DNA of 35,332 nt from Candidatus Nitrosopelagicus sp. (GCA_028242535.1 JAOJYB010000010.1:1-35332), one strand, 5' to 3'. Shown: positions 22,939 to 31,842, counted from the stretch's first letter. Made by a program: numbers and translations. Notes: a model not told the origin generated them from the sequence alone.

Positions 22939-24300
22939 CTATAACCTAGTTTTTAATATGTCCATGCCTTGAATTAGTGTTTTTATGTCCAAACATGCTG
23001 ATATTCTAAAAAACTCATTGTAATCCCCAAATCCTATTCCAGGTGCAATAGCAACCCCATGATCTAACAATTTCTCGGATAATTCTGAAGTATTAATTGG
23101 GTTTTTAGTGCGTGCAAAAATATACATCGCCCCATCTGGTTTAACAAATTCTAATTCCATTTCTTTGCAGATCTCTCCCAATTTTGTTAATCTTTCATTT
23201 ATTAGTTTTACATTATCTGTGACATCCTCTTCTAATGAATTCATAGCTGTATATTGAATTGGTTCTGAAACATTTGTTAAACAAAGCGCTTCTATTTTTG
23301 CTAATCTTTCAACAATCTTTTGATTAGAAATTAAATATCCAATCCTATAACCTGTCATGGAATGTGATTTTGAAAATGATTGTGTAATGATTGATTTTTC
23401 ATAATTGTATGATAAAATACTAGTCCATTCTTTATTTGAATAATTACTGTAAATCTCATCACTCAAAATATACAAATCATGTTTTTTTGAGATTTCAACA
23501 ATCTGATCTTGTAATGTTTTTGGCAAAATCTTTCCAGTAGGATTATTCGGATAATTTAGAACAATCATCTTTGTATTATCATTAATGCATGATGAAATCT
23601 CATCAATATCTGGTTCCCATTTATTTTTCAATGTTGTTTTAATACTTCTTACTTTGATGCCTGCATTTATTGCACATTGTCTATATGCTGGCCATGCTGG
23701 CTCTATCACAATCATCTCATCTCCAGGATCTAAAAGTGTGGTTATAGATAGAAAAACGCCAAATCTTGCACCAGGAGTTACCATGACATTTTCTGAATTA
23801 ATCTTTGTATCAAAATTCTCGTTAGCAAATTCAGCCAATTTTGTTCTAAACTCTGGTAATCCTTTTGCTGGACCATACTTTCCAAATCCCTTGTCATACA
23901 CTTCTGATAGTGATTTTTTTACATTAATTGGAGGTTGAAAGTCTGGTTCTCCTACTTCTAAGTGAATTATTTTCTTCCCTTTTTGTTCTAATTCCTTTGC
24001 TTTAAGAAAAATTGCTAAATGTGTTTTTGATTCTGATGATTGAACTTTTACTGATTCATTTAATAAAAAGTTCAAGAATTTGAGTGCAGTATTTGAATCA
24101 AAATCAATCTCTTTACATTGTCTCTTTACTAACTCTCTAAGTTCATCTTCTCTAGATTCGTTAGATACGCTCATCCCTTCTTTATTTTTTATTTTTCCTA
24201 TATCTTGTGCAATTTCTGTCCTAGTTTTTAATAGAGTTAACATCTCGATTGTAATCTCTTCAATTTTTTTTCTTAATTCTTCTAGTTCAGTCATTTTCAT
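22939..24300 (-). CDS. Chorismate mutase fused to a class I aminotransferase
   Basis: Residues 1 to about 90 form an AroQ-type chorismate mutase: LEELRKKIEEI, LLKTRTEIAQDIGKIK and a SREDELRELV segment supply the expected Arg/Lys/Glu residues. Residues about 95-453 are a PLP-dependent class I aminotransferase with HLEVGEPDFQPP, LNYPNNPTGKIL, the DEIYSNY strand and the PLP lysine in SFSKSHSMTGYRIGY. The fusion would make prephenate and then transaminate either prephenate (to arogenate) or the aromatic keto acids. An ATG at 24294 is an alternative start. It overlaps the aroC stop by four bases and precedes tyrA. Confidence 0.92.
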   Translation of the reverse strand: MKMTELEELRKKIEEITIEMLTLLKTRTEIAQDIGKIKNKEGMSVSNESREDELRELVKRQCKEIDFDSNTALKFLNFLLNESVKVQSSESKTHLAIFLKAKELEQKGKKIIHLEVGEPDFQPPINVKKSLSEVYDKGFGKYGPAKGLPEFRTKLAEFANENFDTKINSENVMVTPGARFGVFLSITTLLDPGDEMIVIEPAWPAYRQCAINAGIKVRSIKTTLKNKWEPDIDEISSCINDNTKMIVLNYPNNPTGKILPKTLQDQIVEISKKHDLYILSDEIYSNYSNKEWTSILSYNYEKSIITQSFSKSHSMTGYRIGYLISNQKIVERLAKIEALCLTNVSEPIQYTAMNSLEEDVTDNVKLINERLTKLGEICKEMELEFVKPDGAMYIFARTKNPINTSELSEKLLDHGVAIAPGIGFGDYNEFFRISACLDIKTLIQGMDILKTRL

Positions 24301-25394
24301 AATGTTGGTTTTATGAAACCACTAAGTAATGCATGATCTGCTATAGTCAGTGCAATCAATGAATCTACTACTGGAGGTGCACGTGGTACTACGCATGGAT
24401 CATGTCTTCCACCTACTTGGAGTTTAATTGACTTTTTCTTTTTTATATCCACACTGTTTTGTATTTTAGAAATAGATGATGCTGGTTTGAATGCAATTCT
24501 CAATGTAATTGGCATTCCATTTGAAATACCGCCCAAAATTCCTCCAGAATTATTAGTTTTAGTTGAAACTTTTCCTCCTTTCATCACATATGCATCATTA
24601 TTCTCTGAACCAAATCTTTCTGAACCTGCAAAACCTGAACCAAATTCTATTCCTTTTACTGCTGGGATTGAAAAAATTGCTTTACTTATGTCTGATTCTA
24701 ATGAACCAAAAATTGGTTCTCCTAAACCAACTGGTAAATTTGTTGTAATTGATTCTATTATTCCTCCAAGTGAGTCTCCTTTTTTCCTAGCATTCAAAAT
24801 AACACTTTTCATTTTTTGAGCAGTATTTCTTTCAGGACATCTAACATCATTTGTGTAAATTGATTTGAATTCTTTTTTTGTTGCTTCCTTTTTCATCTTT
24901 ACCTTTCCAATTTGTGATGTGTAAGAATTAGTTTCAACTCCAATTGTATCTTTAAGTAATTTTCTTGCAATTGCTCCGCCCATTACATGTGTTGCAGTTA
25001 ATCTTCCAGAAAATCTTCCTCCTCCTCTATGATCATTAAATTTTTTATATTTCATATATGCTGGATAATCAGAGTGTCCTGGACGCATTTCAGTTCTTAG
25101 TTTTTCATATGCAACTGATTTCTGATCCTTGTTCCAAATGATCATAGTAATTGGCGCTCCTGTAGTATATCCTCTGAATGTACCTGTAAGAATCTCTACT
25201 ACATCTCCTTCTTTTCTTTGTGTTGATACTAATGATTGCCCTGGTTTTCTCAAATCTAACATTTTTTGAATATCTTTTTCTTCTAATTCTAATCCTGCTG
25301 GACACCCGTCTAGTACTGTCCCAATACACTTTCCATGACTTTCTCCAAAACTAGTGAGAACCAATCTTCTGCCTATGGAATTACCATTCAACAA
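24297..25394 (-). CDS. aroC: Chorismate synthase
   Basis: AroC converts EPSP to chorismate using reduced flavin. The 365-residue protein contains FGESHGKCIGTVLDGCPAG, RPGHSDYPAYMKY, DHRGGGRFSGRLTATHVMGG and the closing GGRHDPCVVPRAPPVVDS, which are family signatures. The start is TTG at 25394 or TTG at 25391; no ATG lies nearby. TTATAA on the minus strand (about 25415-25420) is centred about 24-27 nt before these codons, so aroC may also have its own promoter in the 36-base gap after aroA. Confidence 0.96.
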   Translation of the reverse strand: MLNGNSIGRRLVLTSFGESHGKCIGTVLDGCPAGLELEEKDIQKMLDLRKPGQSLVSTQRKEGDVVEILTGTFRGYTTGAPITMIIWNKDQKSVAYEKLRTEMRPGHSDYPAYMKYKKFNDHRGGGRFSGRLTATHVMGGAIARKLLKDTIGVETNSYTSQIGKVKMKKEATKKEFKSIYTNDVRCPERNTAQKMKSVILNARKKGDSLGGIIESITTNLPVGLGEPIFGSLESDISKAIFSIPAVKGIEFGSGFAGSERFGSENNDAYVMKGGKVSTKTNNSGGILGGISNGMPITLRIAFKPASSISKIQNSVDIKKKKSIKLQVGGRHDPCVVPRAPPVVDSLIALTIADHALLSGFIKPTL

Positions 25395-25430
25395 TCAAAG
25401 ATCGTTTATGATGCTTATAATCCTTCTATG

Positions 25431-26699
25431 TTAGTTTATTTTTGCGCCTACATTTACAAGGTCTGAAATAAATTCTGGATATGAAACTTTTACTGCATCT
25501 GGATCTGAAACTGTACATTCTCCGACAAACATTCCTGCAATCGAAAACGCCATGAATAATCTGTGATCATTTTCTGAATTTAACTCTGCAGGAATTAATT
25601 CTGAAGATTTTTTGATAATCATCCCATCATCTTTTTCTTCAACATTCAATCCTATCTTTTTTAATTCTCTTGAAATTATTGCAATTCTATCAGTCTCTTT
25701 GTATCTTGCATGTTTTACATTAAACATTTCAATGGGTTTTTCTGATTTCAATGCAAGAATTGCAATGGCAGGTAAAAGATCTGGTGTATCTGATAAATCA
25801 AATTTTCCACCTTTTAGTGAAATCGGAGATTCTGTGGTAATTATGTCATCTTCAAGTGTTACATTTACTCCCAATTTCTCTAAAATATCGACAATTGCTT
25901 CATCTCCTTGTGGCATATCTCCTAAACTTATTTCGATATCCAGGCCATCTCCCAACAAAACATTTGCTGCTAGCAATAATGCCAGATTGGAAAAATCTGA
26001 CGGAATTGAAAATGTGGTTGGTTTGTAAATCTGATGTGAAACAACATATCTCTTATACTCTTCTTCAATCTTTACCTCAACACCAAATTTTTTCATTATT
26101 GCAATTGTCAAATCAACATATGGTTTTGAAACCAGTTTTCCTTCTACATTTATAATTAGTCCATCTGGTAATCGAGGTGCAATAATAAGTAGTGCCGAAA
26201 TGAATTGACTAGAAATATCTCCATTTATGCTAATCTCTTTCCCTTGAATCTTTCCGTTGATGTGTATTGGAGGTCTTCCTTCGTCTGATTCGGTTTTGAC
26301 TCCCATTGTTTCTAAAGCATCTAAAATAGGCTGCATTGGTCTTTTTTTAAGACTGTCATCTCCAGTTAATATTGTATTTCCTCCTGATAATGCAGCTATT
26401 GCAATTGCAATCCTAATTGTTGTTCCAGAATTTTCAGCATTTATCATCGAGCTTTGAACTGTCTCATCAATTTTATTTTTAATAGTTACATTATTTTCAA
26501 CTTCTTCTACCTCAACTCCAAATCCTCTACATGCACTAATTGTTGCAATCGTGTCATTAGAATGTAGAATTTTTTTTACTATACTTTTACCATCAGATAA
26601 TGCTGCAAGAAATATTGCTCTATGAGTATAACTCTTGTTAGATGGACATGTTATTTTCCCATTTAATTTGGATTTCTGAATCTTACAATTCATGAACAT
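25431..26699 (-). CDS. aroA: 3-phosphoshikimate 1-carboxyvinyltransferase (EPSP synthase)
   Basis: AroA joins phosphoenolpyruvate to shikimate-3-phosphate. The protein has up to 422 residues with the standard order of motifs: CPSNKSYTHRAIFLAALS near the N-terminus, NAENSGTTIRI, DDSLKKRPMQPILDAL, DISSQFISALLI, and near the end HARYKETDRIAI and DHRLFMAFSIAG. Starts at ATG 26699 or 26693 are both possible; the gene overlaps the end of the shikimate kinase gene by 11-17 bases. It is the sixth enzyme in the pathway and the sixth in gene order. Confidence 0.96.
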   Translation of the reverse strand: MFMNCKIQKSKLNGKITCPSNKSYTHRAIFLAALSDGKSIVKKILHSNDTIATISACRGFGVEVEEVENNVTIKNKIDETVQSSMINAENSGTTIRIAIAIAALSGGNTILTGDDSLKKRPMQPILDALETMGVKTESDEGRPPIHINGKIQGKEISINGDISSQFISALLIIAPRLPDGLIINVEGKLVSKPYVDLTIAIMKKFGVEVKIEEEYKRYVVSHQIYKPTTFSIPSDFSNLALLLAANVLLGDGLDIEISLGDMPQGDEAIVDILEKLGVNVTLEDDIITTESPISLKGGKFDLSDTPDLLPAIAILALKSEKPIEMFNVKHARYKETDRIAIISRELKKIGLNVEEKDDGMIIKKSSELIPAELNSENDHRLFMAFSIAGMFVGECTVSDPDAVKVSYPEFISDLVNVGAKIN

Positions 26700-27537
26700 A
26701 TGCCTTTTTGTTATTGATGTTAGCTATCATTATCTTCCCTTCCAATCCTGAAAATTCTTTCTGAATTTTTGATTTATTCTTTTTATCTGTAATTGCAATT
26801 ATTGAAGGTCCATTACCTGAAATTGTTGCGCATAATGCACCTTTTTCCACTAATTTCATAATTAAATTTGGGTCTGAATTCAAAATTGAGGTTGTTGCAA
26901 TTCCGTTGAGTATCCCTGCATTCCAATAATCTGAACCCTTTGCAAGTTCCCATGATCTTTCAAACGCATTTTTAAATTCTTTTAGCCTTTTCAAATTACC
27001 CCGCTTTCTTGATTTTGGTAAAAATATTACTGCTTGCAGTTCTTTTGGACCTACTTCTCTATGCACTATCTTCATCTTCAAGTTATCAGTTACATTAAAC
27101 CCTCCAAAATAACAGGCACATGCATCATCATAAGCACCAGTAATACTAACTTTGGTCTGTATTGATGTTTTAGCACCCATCTTCAGAATTTCTTCATCAC
27201 TCATTTGTTTGCCAAAAGCTTTTGCACATGATAATACAACTGCTGTTGAAATCGCACTAGAGCTCTTTAATCCATATCCTGTAGGTATGTTTGATCTAAA
27301 GTCTAACTCTAGTCTTGTATTCTCTAAAATCTTCTTTGGAATCATATTGTCAATTACCTTATTTATCAAACGTGAACTAATTGTCTTATTTTCAGAAGTG
27401 ATATGAATTCCAGTTCCTTCTTTTTTTATTAATGTGGCTTCTACAAATGTATCAATTCCTAATGTGGAGCCTTTTCCTATTGCAATTGCATTTACCATAG
27501 ATACTGCACCGTGCACCATGGCCACCACCTCTGTCAT
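26683..27537 (-). CDS. aroK: Shikimate kinase, archaeal GHMP type
   Basis: The 284-residue protein is a GHMP-superfamily kinase, the archaeal replacement for the P-loop shikimate kinase. Visible are the N-terminal HGAVSMVNAIAIGKGSTLGI, the ATP-binding motif PTGYGLKSSSAISTAVVLS, and the glycine-rich TISGNGPSIIAI near the C-terminus. Identification as shikimate kinase rather than another GHMP kinase rests on its position between aroE and aroA and the overall length. Its ATG overlaps the aroE stop by one base, and its end runs into aroA. Confidence 0.93.
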   Translation of the reverse strand: MTEVVAMVHGAVSMVNAIAIGKGSTLGIDTFVEATLIKKEGTGIHITSENKTISSRLINKVIDNMIPKKILENTRLELDFRSNIPTGYGLKSSSAISTAVVLSCAKAFGKQMSDEEILKMGAKTSIQTKVSITGAYDDACACYFGGFNVTDNLKMKIVHREVGPKELQAVIFLPKSRKRGNLKRLKEFKNAFERSWELAKGSDYWNAGILNGIATTSILNSDPNLIMKLVEKGALCATISGNGPSIIAITDKKNKSKIQKEFSGLEGKIMIANINNKKAYVHEL

Positions 27538-28358
27538 CAGAACCCTCCTAGAATAGCACGTTTCATTGCATCATATGGCGCTTGTTTATCTAACCAAATC
27601 TCAAATGAACGTATTGCTTGACCAAGTAGCATCTCATATCCAAAAATAATTCTGGACTTTCTTTCTTTTGCGGTATTTATCAAATCTGTTTTTATTGGTT
27701 TGTAAACTATATCATAAACTGTAGTCTGTTCATCAAATAATTTGCTTGGGATAATATTTTTCTCCCCTTTCAATCCCAATGATGATGCATTAATTATCAT
27801 ATCAAATTTTGAATCAAAATCTTCCATGTCTTTAATTGAACTTGATACAGAACTTAACCCAATTCTGTTTGAAAATTCAGATAATTCATCTCCTTTACTC
27901 TTCGTTCTATTAACAATTGTAATCTCTTTAGCATTTTCTTTTTGAAATCCTGCAATGATAGCTCTTGCTGCCCCGCCAGCACCAAGAATAAGAATTTTTG
28001 AATTTTTTATTTCAATCTCTTTTCTTTTTATTGGTTCCAAAAAACCATCCATATCTGTGTTAAATCCTCTCAATACTCCATCATCATTAAGAACTGTATT
28101 TACGGCTCCAATTTTTTTACAATTGTCATCCAAGTTATCTAAATATTTCATCATTTCAATTTTGTGTGGTATTGTAACATTAAATCCTGCAATCTTGATT
28201 TTTTTTAAAGATTCTATGCCTATAGGCAATTCTCCTTGAGCGACTCTATACGCAATGTATGTACATTCCATTTCTAATTCTTTATATGCTGCATTGTGAA
28301 TTGTTGGCGATAATGAATGATCAATAGGATCTCCGATTACTGCAAATGTCTTTAGCAT
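27537..28358 (-). CDS. aroE: Shikimate dehydrogenase
   Basis: AroE reduces 3-dehydroshikimate to shikimate with NADPH. The 273-residue protein has the substrate domain motif GDPIDHSLSPTIHNAAY, the catalytic Lys in NVTIPHKIEMMKYLD, an FNTDMDGF segment, the NADP loop LILGAGGAARAIIAGF with NRTKSKGDEL, and the C-terminal GYEMLLGQAIRSFEIW. It starts the second section of the aro cluster: upstream of it is a divergent exported-protein gene, and TTATATC on the minus strand (28380-28386) is centred about 26 nt before its ATG. Confidence 0.96.
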   Translation of the reverse strand: MLKTFAVIGDPIDHSLSPTIHNAAYKELEMECTYIAYRVAQGELPIGIESLKKIKIAGFNVTIPHKIEMMKYLDNLDDNCKKIGAVNTVLNDDGVLRGFNTDMDGFLEPIKRKEIEIKNSKILILGAGGAARAIIAGFQKENAKEITIVNRTKSKGDELSEFSNRIGLSSVSSSIKDMEDFDSKFDMIINASSLGLKGEKNIIPSKLFDEQTTVYDIVYKPIKTDLINTAKERKSRIIFGYEMLLGQAIRSFEIWLDKQAPYDAMKRAILGGF

Positions 28359-28379
28359 ATTTCTAATCCAAATTAGATT

Positions 28380-28386
28380 GATATAA
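28380..28386 (-). promoter_or_regulatory. TATA-like element of the aroE-aroK-aroA-aroC section
   Basis: On the minus strand TTATATC is centred 25.5 nt before the aroE ATG, so the aroE-led part of the cluster can be transcribed independently of aroA'-aroB'-aroD. An imperfect-context but exact 6-bp inverted repeat TCTAAT/ATTAGA (28362-28367 and 28372-28377) lies between this box and the start. Confidence 0.55.
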
Positions 28387-28449
28387 CCTATTCATTGGTA
28401 AAAAAATTTTTCATCACAAAAATTAATTCTACCAAAAACAACAAAAACT

Positions 28450-29232
28450 ATGGAAAAACTTCCTTTTCTTCTTGTTATGGTAATTGGATTTTCAATTCTT
28501 CCATTCTCTTTTTCTGAAGATATTCCAGAATGGGTTAAATATAATGCCTCTTGGTGGGCTGATAGGCAAATTTCACAGAGTGAATTTACAAACAGTCTTG
28601 AATTTCTGATCAATGAAGGAATTATTTACATCCCATCAATTGAACCTGCTTCTCCTGGACCTGACAAAATTATTCCTGATTGGGTAAGAAACACTGCTGG
28701 TTGGTGGTCTGAAAATTTAATCCCAGACTCTGAATTTATTAATTCAATGAAATATCTGATTAAAATTGGAATTATACAAGTTGACGTAGTTAGTCCAGAA
28801 ATTATCATAAACGAAGACATAGTTGACGAAATTCCTGAAACTCCTGCCATTTCTGGGAAACCTCTTCACATACTATTTGAAGGATATTCAAAAGCATATC
28901 CTGAAGGAAAATTTGTATTAGATGCAAAAGTGTTTTATGAAGATGTGTATAGTGGAACCGATTATCACCATCATAATAACCAAGTATTATCTGGTGTTAC
29001 CATAAATGTAATTCTCACTGATGAAGAAGGCGATAAAATTCATACTGCTAGTGGTGAAACAGGAAAACTATTCTATAGATATGAAGTAATGCCTGACGAA
29101 ACAACTCTAGATCCTCCTCACTGGAAAATTAGTCATTTGTATACTGCTGATGTAACTGCTTCTCTAGATGGACAAACAGTTAGCAAACAATATCAATTCT
29201 TTGGAACAATGGATAGACCTCCTGGATACTGA
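28450..29232 (+). CDS. Exported protein with two Trp-rich repeats and a beta-sandwich-like domain
   Basis: The 260-residue protein begins with a signal peptide: a short basic start, a hydrophobic core (about residues 5-20) and a likely cleavage near FSFS-ED. Two copies of one motif follow (about 25-59 and 75-109): IPxWVxxxAxWW, then IxxxEFxNSxxxLIxxGII. Residues about 137-252 look like a single beta-rich, Ig-like domain with a HHH cluster at 173-175. I know this Trp-rich repeat as common in thaumarchaeal surface proteins, but not its function. The gene is on the plus strand within the otherwise minus-strand aro cluster, with its own upstream region. Confidence 0.82.
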   Translation: MEKLPFLLVMVIGFSILPFSFSEDIPEWVKYNASWWADRQISQSEFTNSLEFLINEGIIYIPSIEPASPGPDKIIPDWVRNTAGWWSENLIPDSEFINSMKYLIKIGIIQVDVVSPEIIINEDIVDEIPETPAISGKPLHILFEGYSKAYPEGKFVLDAKVFYEDVYSGTDYHHHNNQVLSGVTINVILTDEEGDKIHTASGETGKLFYRYEVMPDETTLDPPHWKISHLYTADVTASLDGQTVSKQYQFFGTMDRPPGY

Positions 29233-29264
29233 TCAAACTAATTAGAAAATTATGTTATGCTTGA

Positions 29265-29927
29265 TCAATATTCGAGTGATTTAATCTCTCTCAAACTAAA
29301 TTGTCCTGGCGCAATTGCCTTTCCTAATGATACATAGGTAAATGGACTGCCTAAATGCAAACATAAAATTCTTGAAAATTTACCTTGTTCGCCCATACAA
29401 AATGCTATTGTTTTATTCTCTGATTTTATAGAATAAAGTGAAAGTAACCTTGATGCGTCAGAAACGCTATTTGCTACAGTCACAATTTTTACTATATCTG
29501 AAAACTTGGCCATTTTGTTGAATTTGGTTTTTAACTGAGATTCATTAGGTGTTTTCTTAAAATCATGCCATGAAATCAATAATTTGCATTTGGTTTTTCT
29601 CAAATATGATGCAAGTTTCTTATCTTTCTGAATTGCATTGAATTCGACATCTAATAAAAACGGATTATATTCTGCAATTAGACGTAGAATTAATTTTCTT
29701 TCATCTTCTTTTCCAATGAATAATCCTCCTTCTGATTTTGGTCGTAATGTACACACACATCTTGAGAGGCTTTTTTTAACATCCTCTAATACAATTGGTA
29801 TGTCTGATTTTCTCAAGTAATCAAATCGTATCTCTGCAAAATCTGATTTTAAAAGTGCCTTTTTTAAAAGATTTTTTATTTTTTTTGGGTTCTTCTCACC
29901 TATTGAGACGCATGTTTTATACTTCAT
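29265..29927 (-). CDS. aroD: 3-dehydroquinate dehydratase, type I
   Basis: AroD dehydrates 3-dehydroquinate to 3-dehydroshikimate through a Schiff base. The 220-residue protein shows the type I features: EIRFDYLR near the N-terminus (residues 32-39), a catalytic histidine His121 in LLISWHDF and the Schiff-base lysine Lys147 in SDIVKIVTVA, then AFCMGEQGKFSRIL and the closing APGQFSLREI. Its ATG overlaps the aroB' stop by one base. Its 3' end faces the exported-protein gene 32 bases away; the two TGA stops lie in TGATCAA and TTGATCA, which are mutually inverted. Confidence 0.94.
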   Translation of the reverse strand: MKYKTCVSIGEKNPKKIKNLLKKALLKSDFAEIRFDYLRKSDIPIVLEDVKKSLSRCVCTLRPKSEGGLFIGKEDERKLILRLIAEYNPFLLDVEFNAIQKDKKLASYLRKTKCKLLISWHDFKKTPNESQLKTKFNKMAKFSDIVKIVTVANSVSDASRLLSLYSIKSENKTIAFCMGEQGKFSRILCLHLGSPFTYVSLGKAIAPGQFSLREIKSLEY

Positions 29928-30985
29928 TATTTTTCAAGGATATATTCATCTGATACTTCCATACCAAAATGTCTTCCAGTAGCTTCTTTTGAAAATACCA
30001 AAACCGAATCACCTTTTTTGAGGTGCGTGACTGAAACCAATTGTCCATTTGCTTTTACAAATCGTATGGTCTCCGCATCTTGTGCAATAATTCCTCCAAT
30101 CTCGTTACCAACTTTTGCTTTTATTAACAACATTGGTCTTTTCTCAATCTTACATCTCCCAATTGCTGCTCTTCTCGCCTTTCCTTTTGAGTTTAAGATT
30201 AGCACTTCACTGCCAGTTTCTAATTCTGATAAATATTTTGTATTTCCATCTGGTGATAATGTGTAACAATGAACTGCCCCTGCATTAACTCTAAATGGTC
30301 TTGGTGATGTAAATGATGAACCAACTGATTCATTGTGAACTAGAAACATGAAATTTGATCTACTTCCAATCAACATTCCTTCTCCTTTATGTAACATTGA
30401 TGCGGTATCAACACAAACTCGTTCTCCATCCCCTATCTCTTGAATCTCTGTAATCTTTGCCTTACTCAAATCAAAACTCTTTGTTCCAAGATTTACTAAT
30501 GTCTCTTGCACTTCTCCTATAGAACCTGTTTGAAGTATGACTCCGTCAACACCAACATCTAGAATAGAAAACATCTTTCTAACTTCTTTCTGATTTTTAG
30601 CTATTGTGAATATCTGTGTGTGAATCTTGTGTAATTTTGCTATAATGTTCTCTAATGGGATAATCTTCCAATCTTTTACCTCAATTATGACAAAATCAAG
30701 CCCTTTTTTTGCAGTCTCAAGAACACCGTCAATGTCTTTATTTGACAGAATTTTAAATTGTTTTCCCACTTTTTTCCCTCTAATTTTCTTACCTTCCTTA
30801 TCAAGTACAACATAATCTGCATTTGGTGTGGTGAATATTGTTTTCATCTTACTTTTTTTGTCTGTAATTATTTTTGGATCTACATAGACATACTTGACAC
30901 CTTCATCTTCCAAATTTTTTACAAATCTATTTAGTTGATTTTTTCCAACTTTTGGTTGAACAATCAAAAGTTTATCATTTGCCAA
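29927..30985 (-). CDS. aroB': 3-dehydroquinate synthase II (archaeal AroB')
   Basis: This enzyme oxidatively deaminates and cyclises 2-amino-3,7-dideoxy-D-threo-hept-6-ulosonate to 3-dehydroquinate, replacing the bacterial DAHP/AroB route. The 352-residue length matches. Characteristic segments are the GVDGVILQTGSIGEVQETL helix, VCVDTASMLHKGEGMLIGS, RPFRVNAGAVHCYTL and AQDAETIRFV, all typical of the archaeal family. It overlaps aroA' by 11 bases at its start and aroD by one base at its end, so the three genes form a tight unit. Confidence 0.95.
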   Translation of the reverse strand: MANDKLLIVQPKVGKNQLNRFVKNLEDEGVKYVYVDPKIITDKKSKMKTIFTTPNADYVVLDKEGKKIRGKKVGKQFKILSNKDIDGVLETAKKGLDFVIIEVKDWKIIPLENIIAKLHKIHTQIFTIAKNQKEVRKMFSILDVGVDGVILQTGSIGEVQETLVNLGTKSFDLSKAKITEIQEIGDGERVCVDTASMLHKGEGMLIGSRSNFMFLVHNESVGSSFTSPRPFRVNAGAVHCYTLSPDGNTKYLSELETGSEVLILNSKGKARRAAIGRCKIEKRPMLLIKAKVGNEIGGIIAQDAETIRFVKANGQLVSVTHLKKGDSVLVFSKEATGRHFGMEVSDEYILEK

Positions 30986-31799
30986 TTTTTTTTGCCATTT
31001 CTTTTGCTGATTCTTTTCTAAAAATTATTCCTGCTAATGCTTCTACCATTTTATCTGGTGATTCATGAGCAAAAATATTTCTTCCATATGTAACTCCCTT
31101 CGCACCTGCATCCATTGCATCTTCAGTCATTTGTAAAATATCCAAGTCAGTTTTTGATTTTGGACCTCCAGCAATTACAACTGGAACTGGAATACTCTCT
31201 GTCACTTTTTTGAATGAATCGATATCTCCTGTGTACAATGTCTTGACAATATCTGCACCACACTCTGCACCAATTCTTGCAGTATGAGCTACAATTTCTG
31301 GGTCATGTGGGTCTTTAACATTTTCTCCTCTAGGATACATCATTGCAAGTAATGGAACATTCCATTCATGACATTCTTCAGAAATTTTTCCTAACTGTTC
31401 AATCATTTCTGGTTCTTCTTTTCCTCCAATGTTGATGTGAAGTGAAACTCCATCTGCACCTAATCGTATTGCTTCTTTAACAGAACCTGTCAACATCTTT
31501 CTATTTGGAGATAATGATAATGAAGTACTAGAAGAAAAGTGAGCTAAAATTCCAACCTTTGTTGGTCTTGGCAATGTTTTGATAATCCCTTTGTTAATTA
31601 TTATACTTGTCAGACCATGATTTTCACATTTGTAAATTACATCATGTGGTTTTTCTAATCCTTCAATTGGTCCATTAGAAATTCCATGATCCATTGGAAT
31701 GCAAAGCATCTTGCCTTTTCTCATAATCTTACTTAATCGTATTTCTGTACCTGTTGCCATTAGTGATATCTTTGGCATACCATACTTAAAAATTGCCAA
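30975..31799 (-). CDS. aroA': 2-amino-3,7-dideoxy-D-threo-hept-6-ulosonate synthase (archaeal AroA')
   Basis: This aldolase-family enzyme condenses 6-deoxy-5-ketofructose-1-phosphate with aspartate semialdehyde, the first step of the archaeal shikimate route. The protein has up to 274 residues. CIPMDHGISNGPIEGL near residues 33-48, MMYPRGEN with Tyr155, and the Schiff-base lysine Lys186 in ADIVKTLYTGD agree with the characterised methanogen enzyme, as does VVIAGGPKSKTD. The longest frame starts with TTG at 31799; ATG codons at 31778 and 31760 are alternatives. It is the first gene of the aro cluster and is divergent from the mqnC-like gene. Confidence 0.94.
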   Translation of the reverse strand: MAIFKYGMPKISLMATGTEIRLSKIMRKGKMLCIPMDHGISNGPIEGLEKPHDVIYKCENHGLTSIIINKGIIKTLPRPTKVGILAHFSSSTSLSLSPNRKMLTGSVKEAIRLGADGVSLHINIGGKEEPEMIEQLGKISEECHEWNVPLLAMMYPRGENVKDPHDPEIVAHTARIGAECGADIVKTLYTGDIDSFKKVTESIPVPVVIAGGPKSKTDLDILQMTEDAMDAGAKGVTYGRNIFAHESPDKMVEALAGIIFRKESAKEMAKKIGK

Positions 31800-31833
31800 A
31801 AATGTAATTTTAGGCTCATTTTTTATCTAAGAA

Positions 31834-31842
31834 TTAAATATT
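31834..31842 (+). promoter_or_regulatory. TATA-like element of the mqnC-like gene
   Basis: TTAAATATT is centred 27 nt before the TTG start at 31865, supporting a leaderless transcript and the unusual TTG start. Confidence 0.5.

Noticed and set aside
24487-24819. Plus-strand frames inside aroC
   Set aside because: aroC is strongly supported by motifs along its whole length; the opposite frames are shadows of its codon use.
29230-29267. TGATCAA/TTGATCA inverted pair as a transcription terminator
   Set aside because: The arms are short, 24 bases apart and not followed by a T-run; they mainly coincide with the two TGA stop codons.
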